From Blastococcus saxobsidens (GTDB taxonomy: Bacteria; Actinomycetota; Actinomycetes; Mycobacteriales; Geodermatophilaceae), in NCBI RefSeq assembly GCF_002938435.1, contig NZ_POQT01000001.1:186001-250000 (forward strand): a stretch of DNA of 64,000 nucleotides, given 5' to 3'. Position numbers and translations under genes: made by a program. This document shows, piece after piece, positions 39,693-47,001 of this stretch. The number at the start of each line of letters is the position of its first letter. Position 1 is the stretch's first letter. Under the pieces are notes generated by a model that searched no databases, had not been told where the DNA came from, and saw only the letters and a list, made by a program, of their open reading frames with translations.

Positions 39693-40324
39693 GCCGCGAG
39701 GTCGAGCCGACCGACGACGGCCGGTACGTCGTCGTGGACGGCCGCCGCTGGCGGACCGCCGACCCGGCGCTGCCCGACGACGTGCCGACCCGGCTGCTGC
39801 ACCACCTGGGCGTGGCCCGCTCGGCGGTGCGCACGGCCGCCGGGGACGACGCCGCGGTCGCCGCCGCCCGCGCCCGGGTGCAGCTGGCCAAGACCGGCCT
39901 GGGGGAGCGCGGGCCGGCGTGGTGGCGAAAGGACCTCCCTGCCCCCCCACCGCTCGCACGCTCGCGGCGGGCCCCTGCAGGAAGGCCACGGCTGATCCGG
40001 CGGGCAACGGCGCGTTCGGTCACGATGGTGGGCGATGCAGACCTTCGTGCCGGTGGCCGACTTCGCCGACAGCGCGCGGCTGCTGGACTCCCCGCGGCTG
40101 GGCAAGCAGCGGGTGGAGACCCTGCAGATCCTGCGAGCGCTCGAGCTCCCCGACTACGGCTGGGCGAGCCATCCCGCCGTCCTCATGTGGAAGGGCCGCA
40201 CCCCGGCGCTGGTCGCCTACGGGCTGGCGATGGCCAGGGTCTGGCGCGAGCGCGGCTTCGCCGACACCACCGAGGCGCAGATCGGCGAGTTCGCCCCCGA
40301 GGTGATCGGCCGGTCGCAGGCTGA
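39689..40324 (+). CDS. Conserved hypothetical protein with repeat-altered C-terminus
   Basis: ATG 39689 overlaps the sirtuin stop (ATGA), so translation is coupled. The first 79 residues (EVEPTDDGRYVVVDGRRWR ... RARVQLAKTGLGERGPAWW) look like a small conserved actinobacterial protein of about 100 residues. At Lys81 the frame enters repeat copy A and becomes low-complexity (DLPAPPPLARSRRAPAG), then runs on antiphase through 290 bases of the next gene to a stop at 40324. The natural C-terminus and stop appear lost to the repeat. Function unknown; only the N-terminal part is convincing. Confidence 0.55.
   Translation: MSREVEPTDDGRYVVVDGRRWRTADPALPDDVPTRLLHHLGVARSAVRTAAGDDAAVAAARARVQLAKTGLGERGPAWWRKDLPAPPPLARSRRAPAGRPRLIRRATARSVTMVGDADLRAGGRLRRQRAAAGLPAAGQAAGGDPADPASARAPRLRLGEPSRRPHVEGPHPGAGRLRAGDGQGLARARLRRHHRGADRRVRPRGDRPVAG
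39928..39988 (+). repeat. Dispersed hairpin repeat, family 1, copy A
   Basis: About 60 bases: outer arms CCTCCCTGC and GCAGGAAGG, with inner ACCGCTCGCACGCTCGCGGC. Shares its central core almost exactly with copy C. It lies inside the 3' part of the gene starting at 39689. Confidence 0.75.
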
Positions 40325-40949
40325 GCTGGCGGCGGCCGGCCTGCTGCCCTCCTGGATCGGCAACGAGGCGCTGCACCTGTCGCACCGGTCCAACCTGGTC
40401 GCCAAGGACCCGGAGTTCTACCGCGGCCGCTTCGCCGAGCTGTTCGGCCCCGAGCCGGACGACCTGCCCTACCTCTGGCCGGGGCCGGACGACGTGCCCC
40501 CGCGGCCCGAGCCCCAGGGTGTGCGGGTCTGGGTGGCGCGGCCGCGGTCGCACAACGAGCTGGGCGCGTGCCTGGCCGCCGGCGTGGTCGGGCTCGGCAC
40601 GCAGTCGGGGATCGACGTCGACGCCACCGGACTGGACCCCGCCGAGCTGCGCGCGCTGTCGAAGGAGATCTCCGGGCGCCGGCCGGCCAAGGACCTCCGC
40701 CAGCTGTCGGCCTTCCTCGACGAGGTGCGACCGGGTGACCGGATCGGCCTGCCCGTCGAGCACGGGGCCGGGCTGCTGATGGGCGAGGTGGTGGGCGACT
40801 ACCTCTTCCAGGGGCGCGAGCTGCTGCCGCACCGGCGACCGGCGCGCTGGGAGCGGGTGGTGCCGCGGGCGGCCGCCCGGCCGCCCGCGACCCTCCAGGA
40901 CCCCCGCGCGCTCTTCCAGGTCACCCTCGACCCGGCGGTGCTGGACTAG
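40035..40949 (+). CDS. MSMEG_6728-like protein: pyrimidine-dimer-glycosylase-like domain plus C-terminal reader-like domain
   Basis: 304 residues. Residues 1-150 match the T4 endonuclease V-like Pyr_excise group (MQTFVPVADFADSARLLDSP, LGKQRVETLQILRALEL, HPAVLMWKGRTPALVAYGLAM, SHRSNLVAKDPEFYRGRF). After a Pro-rich linker, residues about 160-290 (VRVWVARPRSHNELGACLAAG, RQLSAFLDEVRPGDRIGLPV, LLMGEVVGDYLFQGREL) resemble the PUA/EVE-like N-terminal domains found on Mrr-type restriction proteins, which read modified bases. Presumed cytosolic DNA repair or surveillance protein; the fusion is seen, the function inferred. Its stop overlaps the converging thioesterase. Confidence 0.72.
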   Translation: MQTFVPVADFADSARLLDSPRLGKQRVETLQILRALELPDYGWASHPAVLMWKGRTPALVAYGLAMARVWRERGFADTTEAQIGEFAPEVIGRSQAELAAAGLLPSWIGNEALHLSHRSNLVAKDPEFYRGRFAELFGPEPDDLPYLWPGPDDVPPRPEPQGVRVWVARPRSHNELGACLAAGVVGLGTQSGIDVDATGLDPAELRALSKEISGRRPAKDLRQLSAFLDEVRPGDRIGLPVEHGAGLLMGEVVGDYLFQGRELLPHRRPARWERVVPRAAARPPATLQDPRALFQVTLDPAVLD

Positions 40950-41370
40950 CCGCAAAGCCGTTCAGCGGCACGTTCTGCAGCCGCACCTGGCCGCGGGCGA
41001 CGAGCTTGCCGTCCTCGGCGCGGGTCAGCTGCACCAGCCAGAGCTGCTGGGTGCGGCCCTGCTGGATCGGCTCGGCGACGACGTCGAGCCGGCCGCCGGT
41101 CGTGCTGCGGACGAAGTCGGTGTTGTTGTTGACCCCGACGGCGAACTGGCCGTGCTCCTGGACGGCCACGCTGGCGCCGACGCTGGCGGCGGACTCGATC
41201 ACGGCGCTGTACAGGCCTCCGTGGACCACGCCCCACGGGGTGTGGTGGTCGGGCCCGACGTCGACGTGCCCGCTGACCCGGGTGCCGCTCGCCTCGGCGA
41301 TCTCGAAGCCCATCGCCGCGACGAACGCCCCGCCGGCCGTCAGGTCCACGGGCGGGCGGTCGGCGCTCAC
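40921..41370 (-). CDS. PaaI-family hotdog thioesterase
   Basis: Small single-hotdog acyl-CoA thioesterase, 149 residues. GHVDVGPDHHTPWGVVHGGLY carries the hotdog helix start (HGG), followed by SAVIESAASVGASVAV and NNTDFVRSTTGGRLDVVAEP. GTG 41370 overlaps the stop of the VOC gene (GTGA). The last 9 codons overlap the 3' end of the converging gene. Substrate unknown; PaaI relatives act on phenylacetyl-type thioesters. Confidence 0.88.
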   Translation of the reverse strand: MSADRPPVDLTAGGAFVAAMGFEIAEASGTRVSGHVDVGPDHHTPWGVVHGGLYSAVIESAASVGASVAVQEHGQFAVGVNNNTDFVRSTTGGRLDVVAEPIQQGRTQQLWLVQLTRAEDGKLVARGQVRLQNVPLNGFAASPAPPGRG

Positions 41371-41726
41371 GAGTCCCACACCAGGCAGAACGGGTGCCCG
41401 ACCGGGTCGGCGTAGACGCGGAAGTCGCCCCCGCCACCGGGCAGCTTCCGCGCGCCCAGCGCCAGCACCTTCGGCTCGGCCTCCTCGATGTCGGCGACCC
41501 GCACGTCGAGGTGGAACTGCTGCGGCCGGCCCGGATCCGGCCAGTCCGGCGGCTGGAGGTCGGGGGCCTGCTGGAAGGCCAGCCGGTAGCCGGCGCCGGT
41601 GAGGACCACCCAGTCGTCGCCGGGACCGCCCTTGCTGATCTCCATGCCGAGCAGGCCGGCGTAGAAGCCGGCCAGGGCGTGCGCGTCAGGCGCGTCGATC
41701 ACGACGGAGTGGAGTTGACCGATCAT
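41367..41726 (-). CDS. VOC-superfamily (glyoxalase/dioxygenase fold) protein
   Basis: 119-residue protein with paired beta-alpha-beta units: IGQLHSVVIDAPDAHALAGF and YAGLLGMEISKGGP, then QQFHLDVRVADIEEAEPKVL and FRVYADPVGHPFCLVWD. Only some metal ligands are recognisable (His in LHSVV and FHLDV, Asp/His near the end). Coupled to the PaaI thioesterase. ATG 41726 is preferred; a second in-frame ATG lies 9 bases upstream. Substrate unknown. Confidence 0.85.
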   Translation of the reverse strand: MIGQLHSVVIDAPDAHALAGFYAGLLGMEISKGGPGDDWVVLTGAGYRLAFQQAPDLQPPDWPDPGRPQQFHLDVRVADIEEAEPKVLALGARKLPGGGGDFRVYADPVGHPFCLVWDS

Positions 41727-41832
41727 GCGACCCATCCTCACCTGGCGGCCGGGCGGCCGACAGCCCGGACCCGGCACGGGACCGCTGCGATCCGGCCACG
41801 GCCCCCGCCTGCGGTCGATCGAGCGCGTGCCG

Positions 41833-41838
41833 CAGGAT
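41833..41838 (+). promoter_or_regulatory. -10 hexamer CAGGAT, possible leaderless ybaK promoter
   Basis: CAGGAT ends exactly 6 bases before ATG 41845; identical hexamer and spacing to the element at 4579-4584. Confidence 0.4.
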
Positions 41839-41844
41839 CGGGGC

Positions 41845-42549
41845 ATGCCCGACCTCCCCGCGCCCGCTCTCGGCTCGCTGACCTGGCTGCCGGCCGCCGA
41901 CCGCCCGGACCTGGTGGCGGCCCCGGTGGCCAGCGCGCTGGCCGTCCTCGACGGCCCGGCGTGGGTCGCCGAGATCGACGACGACCTGGCCGACACCGCC
42001 GCCTTCACCGAGGCGTACGGGGTGCCGCTGGAGGCCTCGGCCAACTGCGTCGTCGTCGCCGCCCGCCGCGCCGGGGAGACCACGCTGGCCGCCTGCCTCG
42101 TGCTCGCCACCACGCGGGCGGACGTCAACGGGCTGGTGCGCCGGCACCTGGGTGCGCGGAAGGCGTCGTTCGCACCGCAGGACGTCGCGGTCGCCGAGAG
42201 CGGCATGGCCTACGGCGGCATCACCCCGGTCGGCCTGCCCGCGTCCTGGCCGCTGCTGGTCGACGCGGGCGTCGCGGCGGCCGACCTGGTGGTCATCGGC
42301 TCGGGCACGCGCGGCAGCAAGCTGGCGGTCCCGGGCTCGCTGCTGGCGGCGCTGCCGGCCGCCGAGGTGCTCGAGGGCCTCGGTCAGCCGCTGCCGGACG
42401 AGGCCCCCTCGCCACCGCCGGCCCAGCCGCTGCGCGTGCGCCGGGCCCCGGACGACAGCGACGTGGGATGGGGCGAGCGGCCCTCCGACGTCTCCGACGA
42501 CGACCGTCGCTACCTCGAGGACCGGCCCCCGCACTGGGGCAGCGACTGA
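41845..42549 (+). CDS. YbaK/EbsC-family aminoacyl-tRNA deacylase
   Basis: Putative trans-editing enzyme clearing mischarged tRNA, 234 residues. The YbaK domain spans about 30-175: EASANCVVVAARRAGETTLA, ACLVLATTRADVNGLVRRHL, GARKASFAPQDVAVAESGMA, GGITPVGLPASWPLLVD and IGSGTRGSKLAVPGSLL, with the substrate-pocket Lys and Gly-rich GGITPVGLP typical of the family. An acidic, Pro-rich tail of about 50 residues follows. The stop abuts the mscL stop at a TGATCA palindrome. Confidence 0.85.
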   Translation: MPDLPAPALGSLTWLPAADRPDLVAAPVASALAVLDGPAWVAEIDDDLADTAAFTEAYGVPLEASANCVVVAARRAGETTLAACLVLATTRADVNGLVRRHLGARKASFAPQDVAVAESGMAYGGITPVGLPASWPLLVDAGVAAADLVVIGSGTRGSKLAVPGSLLAALPAAEVLEGLGQPLPDEAPSPPPAQPLRVRRAPDDSDVGWGERPSDVSDDDRRYLEDRPPHWGSD

Positions 42550-43002
42550 TCAAGGACCCTCCTGCTCCCCGCCACTCGCAGGCTCGCGGCGGGGCCCTGC
42601 AGGAGGGCCGTTCCAGTGCGTTCCTCCCTGCTGGGTGCGCAGCAGGTCGCGGATCTCCACCAGCAGCTCCACCTCGGTGGGCGCGATCGGACCGGGTTCC
42701 TCGCCCTGCACGCGCCGCTCCAGCAGCCGGTGCAGCGGCATGACCACGAGGAAGTAGAGGACCGCCGCGGTCAGCACGAAGGTGATCAGCTGGCTGACGA
42801 ACGCCCCCCAGGTGAAGGTCTGCCCGTTGACCACGAACGTGCCGCCCAGTTCGCCGCCGCCGCCCAGCACCGCGATGAGCGGGGTGAGGAACGACTCGGC
42901 GAACCCGTTCACCAGCATCGTGAACGCCGAGCCGATGACGACCGCGACGGCGAGGTCCACGACGTTGCCGCGGAACAGGAAGTCCTTGAAGCCCTTCAGC
43001 AC
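42550..43002 (-). CDS. mscL: Large-conductance mechanosensitive channel MscL
   Basis: Homopentameric osmotic safety valve of the inner membrane, 150 residues from GTG 43002. N-terminal amphipathic LKGFKDFLFRGNVVDLAVAV and TM1 VVIGSAFTMLVNGFAESFLT, a periplasmic loop (GGGGELGGTFVVNGQTFTW), TM2 AFVSQLITFVLTAAVLYFLV, and the C-terminal helix TEVELLVEIRDLLR. A GTG 6 codons upstream is less consistent with the family start. The last 19 residues (GPPAGPRREPASGGEQEGP) are encoded by repeat copy B rather than native sequence, which is unusual. Confidence 0.94.
   Translation of the reverse strand: MLKGFKDFLFRGNVVDLAVAVVIGSAFTMLVNGFAESFLTPLIAVLGGGGELGGTFVVNGQTFTWGAFVSQLITFVLTAAVLYFLVVMPLHRLLERRVQGEEPGPIAPTEVELLVEIRDLLRTQQGGTHWNGPPAGPRREPASGGEQEGP
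42551..42610 (+). repeat. Dispersed hairpin repeat, family 1, copy B
   Basis: Outer arms CCCTCCTGC and GCAGGAGGG pair fully around the inner GCCACTCGCAGGCTCGCGGC. Encodes the C-terminal tail of MscL on the minus strand and starts 2 bases after the ybaK stop. Confidence 0.8.
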
Positions 43003-43047
43003 CTGACCATCCAGCCACACCCGCGCCCGGCCCGCTCGGGCGGCCGG

Positions 43048-43674
43048 TCAGGGTGGTGGCAGGCTGATGGTGAGCGTCGCCTCCGCCGACGCCGCGGCGA
43101 GGCGGGCCGCGGTGCCGGCGTCCACGGCGAGCAGCAGCAGACCGGCACCCGGGTCCGCCACGTCCGCCCGGCCGGGGGCGGCCAGGACGAGCGCCCCGGC
43201 GGCGACCCGCTCCGCGACCGCGGTGCCGCCCGCGGTGGCCAGCACGTCGACCCGGTCGCCGGCGCGGACCAGCGCGGTCACCGCCAGGTCGGCCAGCCGC
43301 ACGGGGGCTGCCACCTGACCCTCGGGCAGCAGTGCGGTCAGCCCGGCCCCGACCAACCGGGCGTCGGTCAGCGGCTCACCGCGGCGCACCCCCGCGGCCA
43401 GCACCCGGTGCTCGAGCAGCTCGGGCCGCTCCACCACGCCGTCGGGCACCACGTCGGGCGGGACGGCCGCCACGGTCAGGTGCCCCGCGGCCAGCTGCGT
43501 GCCGGCGGGGAGATCGGCGACCGCCACCACCACCGGGACCGCGGCGGGTCCACCGACCCCGGCAGGGGCCGGGTCCGGCTGGAGCGCGAGCACCAGGGCA
43601 AGGCTGACGAGGAGCCCGGCGGCTCCGCGGCGGGCGAGATGGACGGGTGACCGGGACCGGCGCAGACGCGGCAT
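43048..43674 (-). CDS. SAF-domain (CpaB/RcpC-like) protein
   Basis: 208 residues. An N-terminal basic stretch precedes one membrane helix (GAAGLLVSLALVLALQP), followed by an exported SAF domain (VVVAVADLPAGTQLAAGHLT, HRVLAAGVRRGEPLTDARL) and an RcpC-type C-terminal part (VRAGDRVDVLATAGGTAVAE). CpaB homologues help assemble Flp/Tad pili, but no other tad genes are in the window. ATG 43674 has no strong ribosome-binding site. Pilus involvement is inferred only from the domain. Confidence 0.8.
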   Translation of the reverse strand: MPRLRRSRSPVHLARRGAAGLLVSLALVLALQPDPAPAGVGGPAAVPVVVAVADLPAGTQLAAGHLTVAAVPPDVVPDGVVERPELLEHRVLAAGVRRGEPLTDARLVGAGLTALLPEGQVAAPVRLADLAVTALVRAGDRVDVLATAGGTAVAERVAAGALVLAAPGRADVADPGAGLLLLAVDAGTAARLAAASAEATLTISLPPP

Positions 43675-43679
43675 GCGCC

Positions 43680-43712
43680 GACCCTGCCCGGCGCGGGTGC
43701 GCGGGCAGGGTC
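43680..43712 (-). terminator. 11-bp perfect hairpin downstream of fmdB-like gene
   Basis: GACCCTGCCCG pairs with CGGGCAGGGTC around an 11-base loop, in the gap between the fmdB-like stop (43769) and the SAF gene start (43674). Probably ends the fmdB transcript. Confidence 0.6.
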
Positions 43713-43768
43713 GTCGCGGCGTTCTGTGGACCCGGTGCGCCCCTGTGGACGGGGCGCTCAGCCGAGCG

Positions 43769-44095
43769 TCAGTTGGCTGCCTTGGCCGTGCTGCCGGAGG
43801 TCGACGACGGCGTGCTGCTGGTCGAGGAGCTCGAGGAGCTGTCCTTGGCCGCCGCCGGGGTCGGGGTGGACGGCGTCGACGAGCTGCTCGGGGTGTCCGA
43901 GGAGCTGCTGCCCTTGCGGCTGTCGGTGCGGTAGAAGCCCGATCCCTTGAAGACCACGCCCACCGATCCGTAGACCTTGCGCACCGCGGCGCCGCACTCG
44001 GGGCACTCGGCGACCGGCGCGTCGGTGAAGGACTGCACGACCTCGAACTGGTGCTTGTCCTCGGGGTTGGTGCAGGCGTACTGGTAGGTGGGCAC
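43769..44095 (-). CDS. FmdB-family zinc-ribbon protein
   Basis: 108 residues. The N-terminal FmdB zinc ribbon begins PTYQYACTNPEDKHQFEVVQ and has the second Cys pair in VAECPECGAAVRKV, then VVFKGSGFYRTDSR. The remaining 45 residues are a Ser/Thr/Pro low-complexity tail ending SGSTAKAAN. GTG 44095 is preceded by GGGAG. The upstream region carries a CIRCE-like inverted repeat, suggesting HrcA control. Biological role unknown. Confidence 0.88.
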   Translation of the reverse strand: MPTYQYACTNPEDKHQFEVVQSFTDAPVAECPECGAAVRKVYGSVGVVFKGSGFYRTDSRKGSSSSDTPSSSSTPSTPTPAAAKDSSSSSSTSSTPSSTSGSTAKAAN

Positions 44096-44132
44096 TGCGG
44101 TGGTCTCCCTGGTCGAGCAGAAGAAATCGGGG

Positions 44133-44159
44133 CTGGCACTCGACCCCGTCGACTGCCAA
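44133..44159 (-). promoter_or_regulatory. CIRCE-like (HrcA) operator upstream of fmdB-like gene
   Basis: Minus strand reads TTGGCAGTC-N9-GAGTGCCAG. The CIRCE consensus is TTAGCACTC-N9-GAGTGCTAA; each arm matches 7 of 9, the spacer is exactly 9 and the symmetry is kept except for one C/G pair. It lies 37 bases before GTG 44095, between promoter and ribosome-binding site, as in groESL operons. Confidence 0.6.
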
Positions 44160-44258
44160 TGATGCGTCATGCGAGGACCGTCCGTCACCTGTGTCGCCGC
44201 GCACGCTCCCGGAGGAGGGCGTTCCGCGCGTCCTGCTCGACCACGAGGAGGACCCGGG

Positions 44259-45788
44259 TCAGCGGCCGAGGTGCCGGTAGCGGTGCAGCCGGGTGCGGAA
44301 GCGCTCGGTGTCGTCGCGGCCCAGCAGCCCGGCCAGCTCCTCGCCGAGCACCCGGCCCAGCCGCTGGCAGAAATCCGTGGGCTCGTCCGCAGCGTCGGGC
44401 CGCTCCGGCACCACGCGGTCGACGATCCCCGCCCGCCACAGGTCGGTGGCCCGCACGCCCTGGTTCGCCGCCATCTCGTCGGCGCGGTCGACGGTGCGGT
44501 GCACGATCGCCGAGGCGCCCTCCGGGGGCAGCGGGCCCAGCCAGCCGTTGGCCGCGGCCAGCACCCGGTCGGCCGGGACGAGCGCCAGCGCGCCGCCACC
44601 GGTGCCCTGCCCGAGCAGCACCGCCAGCGTCGGCGCCTTGAGCACCACCAGGTCGTGCAGGCAGCGCGCGATCTCCCCGGCCAGCCCGCCCTCCTCCGCC
44701 TCGCGGGAGAGGGCCGCCCCCGGGGTGTCGATCAGCGTCACCAGCGGCAGCCGCAGCTGCTCGGCCAGGTGCATGCCGCGGCGGGCCTCCCGCAGGGCGG
44801 CCGGGCCCAGCGGCGCCGACATCGACTGCCCGCGCCGGTCCTGACCCAGGACGACGCAGGGTGCGCCGGCGAAGCGGGCCAGCGCCAGCAGCAGCCCCGG
44901 GTCCTTCTCGCCGGCGCCGGTGCCCGACAGGCCCACCACGTCGGTGGCCGCGGTGCGCAGCAGCCGCCGCACGCCGGGGCGGTCCTCCCGCCGCGACGCG
45001 GTGACGACGTCCCACGCGCTGCGCCCGTCCTCCGGGTCGTCGGCGTCCCTGCCGTCGTCCTCCGTGGGGCGCTCGGCGTCCCGGACGTCGACGTGCCACG
45101 TCTGCCGGGCGGAGAGCACCCGCAGCGCCCGGTCGGCGAGGTCGGCGACCTCCTCGTGCGGGACGACGGCGTCGATGAGCCCGTGCTCGGCCAGGTTCTC
45201 GGCGGTCTGCACGCCCTCGGGGAACGGCTCGCCGTACAGCGCCTCGAACACCCGCGGCCCGAGGAAGCCGATCGAGGCACCGGGCTCGGCGATGGTGACG
45301 TGACCGAGGGAGCCCCAGGAGGCCAGGACGCCGCCGAAGGTGGGGTTGCGCAGGTAGACCAGGTACGGCAGCCCGGCCTCCTTGTGCCGGGCGATCGCGG
45401 CGGTGATGCCGATCATCTGCAGGAAGGCGACGGTGCCCTCCTGCATGCGCGTCCCGCCGGAGACCGGGGCGGCCAGCAGCGGCAGGCCCTCGTCGGTGGC
45501 CCGCTCGACCGCGGCGATGAGCCGCTCGGCGGCCGCGACGCCGATGGAGCCGGCCAGGAAGCCGAACTCCCCGGCCACGACCGCGACCCGGCGGCCGCGC
45601 AGCCGGCCCCCCCCGGTGATGACCGACTCGTCCTGGCGGGACTTCTCCGCCGCCCGGGCGAGCTCGCCGGCGTAGTCCTCTCCGACCTCCCGCGGCGGGA
45701 TGGGGGAGTCCCACGACTGCCACGACCCGGGATCGAGGACGAGGTCGCGCAGGGCGCGGGCGTCCAGGCGGGCGGGGCGGTCGCTCAC
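44259..45788 (-). CDS. Fused AccD/AccA-type carboxyltransferase
   Basis: 509-residue acyl-CoA carboxyltransferase or decarboxylase-type protein. The N-terminal half is AccD-like (VAGEFGFLAGSIGVAAAERL, APVSGGTRMQEGTVAFLQM, ATFGG-type NPTFGGVLASWGSLGHVTIA, GFLGPRVFEALYGEPFPEG). The C-terminal half is AccA-like (TLIDTPGAALSREAEEGGLA, LLGQGTGGGALALVPADRV, LGPLPPEGASAIVHRT). The AccD zinc-ribbon Cys residues are absent. No biotin carrier or biotin carboxylase gene is adjacent. Coupled to the CoA-transferase by a GTGA overlap, so a CoA-ester decarboxylation or carboxylation step is likely. Confidence 0.88.
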   Translation of the reverse strand: MSDRPARLDARALRDLVLDPGSWQSWDSPIPPREVGEDYAGELARAAEKSRQDESVITGGGRLRGRRVAVVAGEFGFLAGSIGVAAAERLIAAVERATDEGLPLLAAPVSGGTRMQEGTVAFLQMIGITAAIARHKEAGLPYLVYLRNPTFGGVLASWGSLGHVTIAEPGASIGFLGPRVFEALYGEPFPEGVQTAENLAEHGLIDAVVPHEEVADLADRALRVLSARQTWHVDVRDAERPTEDDGRDADDPEDGRSAWDVVTASRREDRPGVRRLLRTAATDVVGLSGTGAGEKDPGLLLALARFAGAPCVVLGQDRRGQSMSAPLGPAALREARRGMHLAEQLRLPLVTLIDTPGAALSREAEEGGLAGEIARCLHDLVVLKAPTLAVLLGQGTGGGALALVPADRVLAAANGWLGPLPPEGASAIVHRTVDRADEMAANQGVRATDLWRAGIVDRVVPERPDAADEPTDFCQRLGRVLGEELAGLLGRDDTERFRTRLHRYRHLGR

Positions 45789-46984
45789 GAGCCGGAGCCG
45801 CTCAGCCAGGCGCGGATCGCGTCGCCGTCGGCCCCGAGCACCGGGGGAGCGGTGTGCTCCCGGCGGGTGGTCTCGGTCTCGCCGTCCGCCGAGGGGGCGA
45901 AGAAGCGCAGTGGCGGCCCGGGCAGCTGCACCCGGCCGAGGGTGGCGTGGTCGACGTCGACCAGCAGTCCCTGGGAGAGGGTCTGGTCCCAGCCGTAGAC
46001 CTCGTCGACGGTGCGCACCTTGCCCGCGGGGATGCCCGCGGCGTCGAGCCGGGCCAGCAGGTCCTCCGCGGCGATGCCGGCGAACGCGTCCTCGAGCAGG
46101 GCGATGACCCGGTCCCGGTTCTCGACCCGCTCCCCGTTGGTCTCCATCCCCGGCGCGGCGGGGTCCAGGCCGAACTCCGTGCACAGCCGCCGCCACAGCG
46201 ACTCCGAGCCGCAGGACAGCTGCACGCTGCCACCGGAGCAGCGGAACAGCCCGTACGGGGCGATCGAGGGGTGGTGGTTGCCCTGCGCGGAGCCGACCTT
46301 GCCGGCCACCGTCCACGCCGTCCCCTGGAAGGCGTGCACGCCGACGATCGCCGCGAGCAGCGAGGTGCGCACGACCTGGCCGCGCCCGGTCCGCTCCCGC
46401 TCGTGCAGCGCCGCGAGCACGCCGTAGGCGCCGTACATGCCGGCCAGCAGATCACCGATCGGGACGCCGACCCGCTGCGGGTCCTCCGGGCCCGACCCGG
46501 TGAGCGACATCAGGCCGGCCTCGCCCTGCGCGATCTGGTCGTACCCTGCCCGGCCGCCCTCGGGACCGTCGTGGCCGAAGCCGCTGATCGACAGCTGGAC
46601 CAGGCGCGGGTTGAGCTCGGCCAGCACGTCGGTGCCGAAGCCGAGGCGGGTCAGCGTGCCGGGACGGAAGTTCTCCAGCAGCACGTCGGCCCGGCGCAGC
46701 AGCTCCGTCAGCACGGTGGCGTCCCCCTCGTCCTTGAGGTCGAGGGTGATGGACTCCTTGTTGCGGTTGGCCGACAGGAAGTACGTGGACTCCCGGTGGG
46801 TCTGGTCGGGGAGGGCTGGAGGCTGCACGAACGGCGGACCCCAGCCCCGGGTGTCGTCACCGGTGCCCGGGCTCTCCACCTTGATCACCCGCGCGCCGAG
46901 GTCGCCCAGCATCATCGCCGCGTGCGGCCCGGCCAGGGCGCGGGTCAGGTCGACGACGAGGATGCCGTCGAGTGGCCCGGTCAT
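45785..46984 (-). CDS. CaiB/BaiF family CoA-transferase
   Basis: Class III CoA-transferase moving CoA between carboxylic acids, 399 residues. The N-terminal VVDLTRALAGPHAAMMLGDL and GARVIKVESPGTGDDTRGWG, then NRNKESITLDLKD and DVLLENFRPGTLTRLGFG. The catalytic Asp is in GGRAGYDQIAQGEAGLMSLTG-type sequence (GYDQIAQGEAG). The C-terminus has GIPAGKVRTVDEV and DHATLGRVQLPGPPLRF. ATG 46984 has GGGAG 7 bases upstream. Middle gene of the carrier-transferase-carboxyltransferase operon. Confidence 0.93.
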   Translation of the reverse strand: MTGPLDGILVVDLTRALAGPHAAMMLGDLGARVIKVESPGTGDDTRGWGPPFVQPPALPDQTHRESTYFLSANRNKESITLDLKDEGDATVLTELLRRADVLLENFRPGTLTRLGFGTDVLAELNPRLVQLSISGFGHDGPEGGRAGYDQIAQGEAGLMSLTGSGPEDPQRVGVPIGDLLAGMYGAYGVLAALHERERTGRGQVVRTSLLAAIVGVHAFQGTAWTVAGKVGSAQGNHHPSIAPYGLFRCSGGSVQLSCGSESLWRRLCTEFGLDPAAPGMETNGERVENRDRVIALLEDAFAGIAAEDLLARLDAAGIPAGKVRTVDEVYGWDQTLSQGLLVDVDHATLGRVQLPGPPLRFFAPSADGETETTRREHTAPPVLGADGDAIRAWLSGSGS

Positions 46985-47001
46985 GGTGTCTCCCATCGGG
47001 G

